From assembly GCA_020632925.1 (NCBI GenBank), contig JACKER010000010.1, forward strand, positions 124,001 to 188,000: 64,000 nucleotides of DNA, read 5' to 3'. This stretch comes from Alphaproteobacteria bacterium. GTDB lineage: Bacteria > Myxococcota_A > UBA796 > GCA-2862545. The notes below the pieces were generated by a model. That model was not told the origin of the DNA. It did not search any database and saw only the letters and a list, made by a program, of their open reading frames with translations. Below are positions 33,665-40,867 of the stretch, one piece after another (the stretch's first letter is position 1; the number at the start of each line of letters is the position of its first letter). Position numbers and translations under genes: made by a program.

Positions 33665-36262
33665 CTACGACGTTCCGGGGTGGTCGATCGCCGAAGCCAG
33701 CAGATCGAGCTCCTGCTCCACCAGCGCCTCGTGCTCGCCGGTCAGCGCCCGCTGCGCGCGACGCCCCCGCGCCAGCAGCGCCTCAGCACCCGGCCGATCC
33801 CCGCGACCGAGCCGCACCAGGCCCCGCTGGGCGAGGAGGCGAACGCGCTGTTCGGCGAAGTCGTACTGCTCGATGAGCGCCTCCGCCTTCGCCAGGCGCC
33901 GCTCGGCAGCGTCGAGATCCCCCTCGACCCGCTCGATCCACGCGGTGGTGAGGTTCACGTCCGCGAGGTGCAGGGGGAAGCTGCCGTCGGCGAACGCGTC
34001 CTCCGCGGCCTGGGCGTTGCGTCGCGCACCCACGAGATCACCGAGGCGCAGCAGCAGCCCGCCGATGTTGGCCTGCGTGATACCGGCGCTCTTGTCGTCC
34101 GCGAACTGGTGGCAGGCATCGAGCGACTGCCGGTAGTAGTCGAGCGCCTCCTCGAGCCGCCCCCGCGACTCCTCGAGCAGACCGAGGTTGCAGCAGGTGC
34201 GGGCGTCGAACCGGTTCGTACCCAGTGAGCGGTGGAGCTCGAGCGAGGACAGGAAGCTCGCGCGGGCGGCGTCGAACCGCCGGAGCTTGAGCTGCGCCAC
34301 CCCCAGGTTGCCGACGTAGACCGCCTCGGCGTGCCTCGCACCCAGCCGCCGCAGGGTACGCAGCGCATCCTGGTACTGGCCGACCGCCTCCGCGCTCCGC
34401 CCGGACCGGATGTCGAGCTGGGCACGTTCAGCGACGCAGATCGCGACCCCGTAGTCGTCTCCCGCATCGCGGTAGAGGACCTCGGCACGATCGAGGTACG
34501 ACGACGCTTCTTCCGCCGACCCGTGGTAGATCATCAGGATGCCGATGGACTGGAGGACCGACGCCAGCGCCCTCGGTGCCCGGCTCTCCGCCACCCCCCG
34601 AGCGCGATGCAAGGTCGCCAACGCGTCGCTGACCAGGCCGCGGTTGGAGAGCGCGCTGCCGAGCGTGTCGAGCAGGCGGACGTGCAGCTCGGGCGGGAGC
34701 TCGTCCGCGCGCTCCAGCGCCTTGAGCAGGGGCGGCTCGGCGCGGTCGATCGGACCGAGCACGCGGTAGGTCATGGCCGCGAGCAGCGCCGCGCGGGCAG
34801 CGGCCTCGGGAGCATCGGCGGCGGCGGCCAGCTCCAGGTTGGCGAGCTCGGCCCTCGGTCCCCACCAGGCTTGCTCGCCGTTCGCCCGCGCCATGCGGTC
34901 GAGCCGCTCGTCGGTCGCCAGCGCGGCGTAGTGGGCGGCGTGTCGCTCCAGCGTGATCCGCGCGAGCGTGGGTCGCTCCGCCAGCCGTTCCGCAGCGAAG
35001 TTCCGGATGACCTCGAGCAGCGCGAACCGACGGGCGTCACCGCGACGCTCCACCCGGACCAGCGAGCGCTCGACGAGCCGCTCCAGGCGCTCGAGCCCGT
35101 CACCCGGAAGCACGGCGTCCGCGGCCTCGGCGTCGAAGCCACCCCGGAACACCGAGCAGGCGGCGAGCGCCTCCCGATCCTCGGGGTCGAGCGCGTCCCA
35201 CGACCAGCGCACGGTGGCGGCGAGCGTGCGGTGACGCTCCGGCCGTGGATCGCCGCTCGCCGCGGACAACACCAGCCGCGAGGCACGCAACCGGTCGAGG
35301 ATGGCACCCGGTCCGAGGACCTTGCTCCAGCGCGCCGCGAGCTCGATCGCCAGCGGCGTCCCCTCCAGGAACCGCACCAGCTCGGCGACCGCTGCACGAT
35401 CCTGGCCGACACCGCCGCGGGCGTCGAACAGGTCGGTGGCGTCGGAGCGCTCGTCACCGTCCGGGACCGGCAGGGGCTCGACGACCAACACCCGCTCGTC
35501 GGAGAGGCCGAGCGCCACCCGGCTGGTCACGAGGTGATGTGGGGCCGCCGTCGGCCAGCGCCGGAGCACGTCGGCGAGGACGGCCGGCACCGTCTCCGCG
35601 TTGTCGAACACGAGCAGGCAGGGGCCCGCCCGACACAGGACGCGGGCGATCCGCACGAGGTGGCGATCGGGCTCCTGGCGTCCGAGCGGCAGCTGCATCG
35701 CCCGTCCCACGGCCTCGACCACGTCCGCGAACGTCGCGCACCACGAGAGGTCGACGAACGAGGTGGCGAACCCCTCGGGCACCCGTGCCAGCGCCTCCCG
35801 CGCGAGCCGGGTCTTGCCGACACCACCGGGACCCCGCAACGTCAGCGGACCGGGTGCGGGCTCTCGCAGCCAGCTCGCGATGACCCCGAGCTCCCGAGCG
35901 CGACCGACGAAGGTGTCGTCCGAGACCACCGCCGGCGGCCCGGCGGGGACGGCGCGGGCATCGGGCTCCTCCTCCAACGGCCGGAAGGCGTAGCCGGCGC
36001 CGCCGACCGTCAACAGGTGTCGCGGGCGGCGCGGATCGCGCTCGATCTTCTTGCGGAGGCGCTCGACCGTCGCGAACAGGGTCCGGCTCTGCGAGCCCGG
36101 GCGGTGCCCCCAGACGTCGACCAGGAGCCGCTCCCGGTCGACGGGCTCGCCGCCGGCCTCCGCCAGCCGCGCGAGCAGGCGGGCCTCGGTCGGGCTGAGC
36201 TTGATGTCGGTGCCGACGACGCAGCGCGCGTCGAGGTCGACCGCCCCCAGCTCCACCCTCAT
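33665..36262 (-). CDS. winged-helix (OmpR-type) DNA-binding - ATPase - TPR transcriptional regulator
   Basis: The 865-residue protein begins with an OmpR/PhoB-type winged-helix domain (about 1-95, LSPTEARLLARLAEAGGEPVDRERLLVDVWG ... VGGAGYAFRP). A STAND-type ATPase (about 115-420) has Walker A GPGGVGKT (144-151), Walker B LLVFDNAE and TSRVALGL. TPR repeats occupy about 480-860. This is the AfsR/SARP-like or MalT-like design in which repeats sense an inducer and nucleotide-dependent assembly drives DNA binding. ATG 36262 follows a weak GGGA. The gene sits between the cysteine-repeat lipoprotein and the kinase/ATPase gene on the same strand with gaps of about 30 bases. Confidence 0.9.
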   Translation of the reverse strand: MRVELGAVDLDARCVVGTDIKLSPTEARLLARLAEAGGEPVDRERLLVDVWGHRPGSQSRTLFATVERLRKKIERDPRRPRHLLTVGGAGYAFRPLEEEPDARAVPAGPPAVVSDDTFVGRARELGVIASWLREPAPGPLTLRGPGGVGKTRLAREALARVPEGFATSFVDLSWCATFADVVEAVGRAMQLPLGRQEPDRHLVRIARVLCRAGPCLLVFDNAETVPAVLADVLRRWPTAAPHHLVTSRVALGLSDERVLVVEPLPVPDGDERSDATDLFDARGGVGQDRAAVAELVRFLEGTPLAIELAARWSKVLGPGAILDRLRASRLVLSAASGDPRPERHRTLAATVRWSWDALDPEDREALAACSVFRGGFDAEAADAVLPGDGLERLERLVERSLVRVERRGDARRFALLEVIRNFAAERLAERPTLARITLERHAAHYAALATDERLDRMARANGEQAWWGPRAELANLELAAAADAPEAAARAALLAAMTYRVLGPIDRAEPPLLKALERADELPPELHVRLLDTLGSALSNRGLVSDALATLHRARGVAESRAPRALASVLQSIGILMIYHGSAEEASSYLDRAEVLYRDAGDDYGVAICVAERAQLDIRSGRSAEAVGQYQDALRTLRRLGARHAEAVYVGNLGVAQLKLRRFDAARASFLSSLELHRSLGTNRFDARTCCNLGLLEESRGRLEEALDYYRQSLDACHQFADDKSAGITQANIGGLLLRLGDLVGARRNAQAAEDAFADGSFPLHLADVNLTTAWIERVEGDLDAAERRLAKAEALIEQYDFAEQRVRLLAQRGLVRLGRGDRPGAEALLARGRRAQRALTGEHEALVEQELDLLASAIDHPGTS

Positions 36263-36290
36263 CCGCTGTCCCGCCGGCTCCACCAGGACC

Positions 36291-36704
36291 TCAGTTCGTG
36301 ACGCAGGCGCTCGCGATGCCGCAGGAGTTCTCGCAGGTCGCGGCACCACCGCAGCCGAGCACGCAGGCCTGGGTGCAGTCGGACACCACGCACTCGTCGG
36401 CGCCGGTGCAGTTCTCCGTGCAGCCGTTGCCCGAGCAGCTCAGGTCGCAGGTGGCGGCCGAGCAGGTCAGCGAGCAACCGCCGCCGTCGCAGGAGGCCGC
36501 GCAGGTGTCGCCGGCGCAGCTCATCTGGCAGCCGCCGCCGTCGCAGCTCATGTCACAGTCCGGCCCGTCGCAGTTCAGGCTGCAGCTGCCCTCGGCGCAC
36601 TCGTACGCCCCCGAGCAGTTGTCACCGATGCAGCCGTCCTTGGATCCCCCGCACCCGGCCGCGAGCGAACCGAACAGACCGATCACCATCATCCAGCGCG
36701 CCAT
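36291..36704 (-). CDS. small lipoprotein with 9-residue cysteine repeats
   Basis: The 137-residue protein has a lipoprotein signal (WMMVIGLFGSLAAGC, lipobox LAAGC) with ATG 36704 chosen for an adjacent GGAGGAG. The mature part has 25 Cys in about 118 residues. From the fifth to about the eighteenth Cys they follow a strict C-x3-C-x4 rhythm (SC.GG.C type), a 9-residue period with no other conserved residues but Gly/Asp/Ser. Such regular disulfide ladders suggest a compact exported repeat rod. No homologous family can be named. First gene of the minus-strand series leading to the regulator and kinase. Confidence 0.8.
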   Translation of the reverse strand: MARWMMVIGLFGSLAAGCGGSKDGCIGDNCSGAYECAEGSCSLNCDGPDCDMSCDGGGCQMSCAGDTCAASCDGGGCSLTCSAATCDLSCSGNGCTENCTGADECVVSDCTQACVLGCGGAATCENSCGIASACVTN

Positions 36705-36805
36705 CTCTCCTCCAGTGTCCACATCGTGCGTGACCACGTCCGTGAACGGGTTCACAGCCGCCCAGCCTACTCGATCCGAGCCTCCGGACGGCGTCGTGTG
36801 ACTGC

Positions 36806-37093
36806 GTGGACACCACCAACCTACCTTGGTACATGGGTACCATGAAGCGCGTCGAACGAGTCCAGACGGGCATCCGCATCGAGAAGCGCCTGTTGAAGGT
36901 GCTCAAGGGCCTCGCCGAGCTGCACGACCTGTCGTTGGGCGACCTGCTCGAAGGCATCGTGCTGCACGCGCTCGACGGGAAGACCCCCTTCGGCCCTGCG
37001 TCGATGGAGGCCATCGCCCGGCTGCGGGAGGTGTACGGCCTGGATCTGACCCACGAGGACGCTCACCGGCTGCAGGATCAGGAGGAACCATGA
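36806..37093 (+). CDS. small conserved protein, possible ribbon-helix-helix-like
   Basis: The 95-residue protein carries LPWYMGTMKRVERVQTGIRIEKRLLKVLKGLAELHDLSLGDLLEGIVLHAL. The IRIEKRLLKVLKGLAE...SLGDLLEGIVLHA part resembles a ribbon-helix-helix unit (short strand plus two helices). I recall small conserved hypothetical proteins with this beginning in several phyla, but no function. The GTG start retains the LPWYMGTM segment; ATG 36833 or 36842 are alternatives and no ribosome site is visible for any. ATGA overlap with the next gene. Confidence 0.7.
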   Translation: MDTTNLPWYMGTMKRVERVQTGIRIEKRLLKVLKGLAELHDLSLGDLLEGIVLHALDGKTPFGPASMEAIARLREVYGLDLTHEDAHRLQDQEEP

Positions 37094-37425
37094 GCTTCGA
37101 CCATCGCGCCCACCTCTGTCTGGCCTGGGAGGCGCTGGACCGTGGCGGCCTGCCGGCGGCGCTCATCGAGATCCCCGCGTGGCTGCGCGGCATGGCGACC
37201 GCCGCTGGGAAGCCCGAGAAGTACAACGAGACCGTGACCCTCGGCTTCCTGCTCCTGCTCGCGGACCGCCACCGACCGGGGGAGGCCTTCGATGCGTTCC
37301 TGGACCGCAATCCCGATCTGCTGCGCAGCGACGTGCTGCAGCGCTGGTGGCGGGCGGAGACGCTGACGTCCGAGCGGGCTCGGCGCGCGTTCGTCTTCCC
37401 CGATCAGTTCGCAGAGACGGCGTAG
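37090..37425 (+). CDS. small conserved hypothetical protein
   Basis: The 111-residue helical protein (FDHRAHLCLAWEALDRGGLPAALIEI, KYNETVTLGFLLLLADRHRPGEAFDAFLDRNPDLL) resembles a family of uncharacterised proteins with an H..HL.LAW and KY.ETVT pattern. It is translationally coupled to the upstream small gene (ATGA with GGAGGAACC as ribosome site), so the pair likely forms one functional unit. Its end overlaps the convergent metallopeptidase gene by 22 bases. Confidence 0.7.
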   Translation: MSFDHRAHLCLAWEALDRGGLPAALIEIPAWLRGMATAAGKPEKYNETVTLGFLLLLADRHRPGEAFDAFLDRNPDLLRSDVLQRWWRAETLTSERARRAFVFPDQFAETA

Positions 37426-39332
37426 GTGACGCCGGAGAACGTGGACCGGGCACGTACGAGCACGTGGTAGCTCTCGTCGAGGGCCGGATCGATCACGCAG
37501 GTCTCGTGGTTGCCCGCCGCCCTCGGTGCACAGTCGAAGGCGGTGGGCGTGGGGAGCGCCCCACCCCGTACGTAGAGATCGGCGTCACCGACCCCACCGT
37601 CGATCGCGAACGAGACCCGCTGGACCCCCGTGGGCCGCTCCCAGACGAAGCGGAGCCCCTGCCCTGTTCCAGCCGCCAGCGGGTCACAGGCCGGCGATCC
37701 GACACAGTCGGCATCGTCACAGTCCACCGCGAGATCACCGTCGTCGTCCAGCCCGTCGTCACAGACCTCGGCCACGACGGGGACCGCGGGGGTGGCGGTG
37801 GAGGCCGACGCGGTGACACCGGAGAACGCATTCGCGCCACGCACCATCACGTGCCAGGTGCCCGCCGTGACCGGCTCGAGCTCGCAGTGTTCCTCGTTCG
37901 TGAACGCCCGGGACGAGCAGTCGTAGGTGGTGGTGGTGGGCGGCGCGCCGAACCGCACGTAGAGGTCGGCGTTCCCCGTTCCGCCCGTGGTGCGGACCGA
38001 CATCGCCGCCAGGCCCGGGGGTACGACCACCTGGAACCGCAGCTCTGCACCAGCGCCCCCTTGCAGCCCGGCCTGCGACGCCAACGGCGTCCAGTCGTGC
38101 ACGCCGACCCCATCCCAGGCGTCCTGGACCGCCCAGACCTCGGGCGTGCCCGCGCCGTAGGTGTCGACCGCCACCTGGACCGTGGCGCGACGGGTGTCGA
38201 CGAAGTCGCTGTCGGGGAAGAGCTCGGTGGTGAGCGCGTCGTACCAGAGGTCGGTCACCCCACCCAGGTCGAGCGCGTCGCTACGGACCATCGCGGAGAA
38301 GGCGGCGTTGGCGATGCCCGAGGCCAGGTGCACGTCGGTCCCGTCGATGTAGTCGGCGTAGTGGTCGAGGCTGACCGTGTCGAGCGTGGGGTCGTCGAGG
38401 TACCGGATCGCGTCGCCGGCGAGCGGCAGCACGGCGTCCTCCCCGAAGCGCCAGGTGCGTTCGTCGAGCACCCAGCCGCGCGCCATCGCCTGGGTCGCCG
38501 TCCCCAGGATGTCCGCCACCGCCTCGTTCACGGCACCCGACTCCCCGGCGTAGACCAGGTCCGCCGTCTGCTCGATCACGCCGTGGGTGAGCTCGTGCGC
38601 GACCACGTCGGTGGCCCCGGCGAACGGGCGGTAGAGGAGCCCGTCGCCGTCCCCGAGCAGCAGCCGGTCGGTGTCCCAGAACGCGCTGCCGAGCTGCACG
38701 CCCACGTGGACCACCGAGGTCGTGGGGGCGCCGGCGCCGTCGTACCCGTCCCGGCCGTGGCGCATTCGGTAGTAGCCCCAGGTGAGCCCGGCGTTGCGGT
38801 GCGCGGCGTCGACGATGGGGTCGCCGGTGGGCGGGTCCCCCTCGGCGCGGACCAACGTCCCCGGCAGCTGGAAGGTGTTCCCGGCGTCCCACGTCTGGCG
38901 GTCCAGCACCGAGGGCAGCGCCTCCCAGGTCCGCACGATCTCGCCGCTGACCGCGTCCACGAGCGTCACCCTGCGCGACGGCCCGGAGCGCTCCTCGGCC
39001 CACCAGCACAGCCGGTCGCCCACGAGCCACAGGGCGGCCCCGTCCAGGGTGAACGCGGGTGTGGGCAGGTCCGGTGGCGACACCGTGTGGTCCGTGACGC
39101 GGACCACCGTGTCTCCGTCCAGGTGGAGGATGGCCTGCGCCCCGAGGATCGGCACACCGTCGACGTCCTGCTGGAGTCGGAGGTAGCCGGGGCCGCGCCG
39201 GTCGACGTGCTGGTCGAGCAGCTGCCCCATAACCCCGTGCGAGCGCAGCCAGTCCGCCGCGATCGGGAGCTCGGGGGAAGCCGGATCGGAGGGGGCGCAG
39301 CCGAGCAGGAGCAGCAGGGGCCAGGTCCACAT
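37404..39332 (-). CDS. M4 (thermolysin-type) metallopeptidase lipoprotein with two PPC domains
   Basis: The 642-residue protein has a lipoprotein signal (WPLLLLLGC, Cys12). A propeptide-like region reaches about residue 160. The M4 catalytic domain has HELTH (246-250), the third zinc ligand in AVNEAVAD (E270) and the transition-state His in DVHLASGIANAAF. Two pre-peptidase C-terminal beta domains follow (about 420-505 and 545-640), separated by an Asp/Cys linker CDDGLDDDGDLAVDCDDADC, a type common in myxobacterial exoproteins. It should act outside the cell, anchored to a membrane. It starts 8 bases behind the membrane-protein gene on the same strand. Confidence 0.92.
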   Translation of the reverse strand: MWTWPLLLLLGCAPSDPASPELPIAADWLRSHGVMGQLLDQHVDRRGPGYLRLQQDVDGVPILGAQAILHLDGDTVVRVTDHTVSPPDLPTPAFTLDGAALWLVGDRLCWWAEERSGPSRRVTLVDAVSGEIVRTWEALPSVLDRQTWDAGNTFQLPGTLVRAEGDPPTGDPIVDAAHRNAGLTWGYYRMRHGRDGYDGAGAPTTSVVHVGVQLGSAFWDTDRLLLGDGDGLLYRPFAGATDVVAHELTHGVIEQTADLVYAGESGAVNEAVADILGTATQAMARGWVLDERTWRFGEDAVLPLAGDAIRYLDDPTLDTVSLDHYADYIDGTDVHLASGIANAAFSAMVRSDALDLGGVTDLWYDALTTELFPDSDFVDTRRATVQVAVDTYGAGTPEVWAVQDAWDGVGVHDWTPLASQAGLQGGAGAELRFQVVVPPGLAAMSVRTTGGTGNADLYVRFGAPPTTTTYDCSSRAFTNEEHCELEPVTAGTWHVMVRGANAFSGVTASASTATPAVPVVAEVCDDGLDDDGDLAVDCDDADCVGSPACDPLAAGTGQGLRFVWERPTGVQRVSFAIDGGVGDADLYVRGGALPTPTAFDCAPRAAGNHETCVIDPALDESYHVLVRARSTFSGVTYAVSAN

Positions 39333-39340
39333 GCCTCAGC

Positions 39341-40018
39341 CTAGCCGCTCGCGTCACGGACCAGGTTCCCGAGCGGGGGCGGGACCTCCGATCGGTCACC
39401 CGCCAGCGGCTTCAGCGACGCGATCAGACGCGTCACCTCGTCGAGCGTCTCCGGCGCGCCGCGGAGCACGAGCGTCCCCTCGTCCGTGCGGGCCTCGAGG
39501 CGGTCCGTGTCGACGCGCGCGAGCTGGCGTCTCGGGGCGGTCAGCAGCACCTCGCGCCCGTCCACCGACAGCCGGTGCCCGACCAGGCGCGCCGTCGAGC
39601 GGAGCCCTCCGAGCCAGGCGGCCACCCCGACCCCCGCCGCGCACCCCATCCCGCAGAGCCCGGCGACGCCCAGTGCCTCGATGGGCTCGAGCCGGACGAC
39701 ACAAGGGGCCCACAGCAGGGACGCGACCACGACCTGGGGGACCCAGGTCCGCGCCAGCAGACGGGGCCAGCGCGCCACCTCCCAGGACAGGCCGTCGGGG
39801 GTGACGTGGACCTCGGAGGGCGCCGGCTCGGGAGAGGTGGATCCCAGCGTCCCGCCCAGCACCATCCCCTGGAGCGCCACGGAGGCCACGACGAGGGCGA
39901 CCGCCTCCCGACCGTCGGACCAGCCCGCGTCGAAGATCAGCGTGCTGGCGGCCATCGCCAGGTACGCGCCGACGAGCGCCAGCTGGATCGAGCGCAGGGA
40001 GGGAGGGTCCCGGGTCAC
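39341..40018 (-). CDS. integral membrane protein of unknown function
   Basis: The 225-residue protein has about four hydrophobic segments (LALVGAYLAMAASTLIF, AVALVVASVALQGMVLGGTL, WVPQVVVASLLWAPCVV, ALGVAGLCGMGCAAGVGVAAWLG). A hydrophilic C-terminus has a PH-like strand pattern (LVGHRLSVDGREVLLTAPRRQLARVDTDRLEARTDEGTLVLRGAP). No family assigned. GTG overlaps the VOC-gene stop (GTGA); the M4 peptidase gene follows. Confidence 0.65.
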   Translation of the reverse strand: MTRDPPSLRSIQLALVGAYLAMAASTLIFDAGWSDGREAVALVVASVALQGMVLGGTLGSTSPEPAPSEVHVTPDGLSWEVARWPRLLARTWVPQVVVASLLWAPCVVRLEPIEALGVAGLCGMGCAAGVGVAAWLGGLRSTARLVGHRLSVDGREVLLTAPRRQLARVDTDRLEARTDEGTLVLRGAPETLDEVTRLIASLKPLAGDRSEVPPPLGNLVRDASG

Positions 40019-40701
40019 TCGAGGGTGAGAGCGGCCACGGCACCGGTCGGACCGGCCACCCAGGAGGTCCGGGCGTCGCGGATCAGCACCTTGCCGCCGC
40101 GGGCCTCGGCCACCGCGAGCGCCTCCTCCATGGAGTCCACGGTGAAGTGCACGATCCAGCCGTGGGGCAGCTCGGTGCCGGCCACGCCCTGCACCGTCGC
40201 GACCGGGCTGCCGTCGCTGGTCAGGGTCACGACCTCGGTGTGACCCACCTCCGCGACCCGCGGCTCGGCGTCGAAGCCGACGACCGCCTGCCAGAACTCC
40301 GCCGCCGTGCGCGGCATGGGCGCGGCCAGCAGCGGCGCCACCGCGCGGCCACCGTGCCGCGGGCGCTCCCCGATCTGGACGCGGTGCCCGTCGGGGTCGC
40401 GCACGACGAAGTCGCGCCGGCCGGACTCGTGGAAGTGCAGCTCCTCGAGGATCGGCGCCCGCGCCTCGACGCAGCGGTCGAAGACCTTCTGCACGCCGCG
40501 AACGTGGAGGAGCACGTGCCCGGGTGCCGGCGACTCCTGGCGGTCGAGGGCGATCTCGGCGTCGCCCGCGCGGAGCACGAGGTACCCCGATCGCGCGACG
40601 GCCACGCGGAGTCCGAGGATCTCGGTCCAGAACCAGCGGGACCGCTGCAGATCCCGAGACCCGAGCACGGGCCTCGCTCCGACGAAGCTCACGTCCGACA
40701 T
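40015..40701 (-). CDS. two-domain VOC (glyoxalase/bleomycin-resistance) family protein
   Basis: The 228-residue protein contains two tandem VOC modules. The first (about 5-115) has GARPVLGSRDLQRSRWFWTEILGLRV ... FHESGRRDFVVRDPDGHRVQIGE. The second (about 120-225) has AAEFWQAVVGFDAEPRV ... HFTVDSMEEALAVAEARGGKVLI. Metal ligands are partly recognisable (His in HVLLHVRG and the DPDGHRV stretch). VOC enzymes perform metal-assisted isomerisation, dioxygenation or binding of small molecules; the substrate is unknown. It is divergent from the regulator at 40868 across a 166-base gap with no other gene. Confidence 0.85.
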   Translation of the reverse strand: MSDVSFVGARPVLGSRDLQRSRWFWTEILGLRVAVARSGYLVLRAGDAEIALDRQESPAPGHVLLHVRGVQKVFDRCVEARAPILEELHFHESGRRDFVVRDPDGHRVQIGERPRHGGRAVAPLLAAPMPRTAAEFWQAVVGFDAEPRVAEVGHTEVVTLTSDGSPVATVQGVAGTELPHGWIVHFTVDSMEEALAVAEARGGKVLIRDARTSWVAGPTGAVAALTLE

Positions 40702-40867
40702 CCGACACCCCCAGGGCCGGGAACCTAACACCGGTGGGGGCGGGCTCGAGGCTTCAAGCTCCAGACTCCGTCTCTCGGGCCCCGGCGTGTGGTCGACCTT
40801 CGCGGCCATCCAGCGCGACGCGCGCCCGCGACGGCGCGTGTGGTTGGATGCGCGGTGGAGGGGTGGC

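Noticed and set aside
30232..33876. Long plus-strand frame opposite the kinase/ATPase gene
   Set aside because: Antisense artefact of the same type; the minus strand carries complete kinase motifs.
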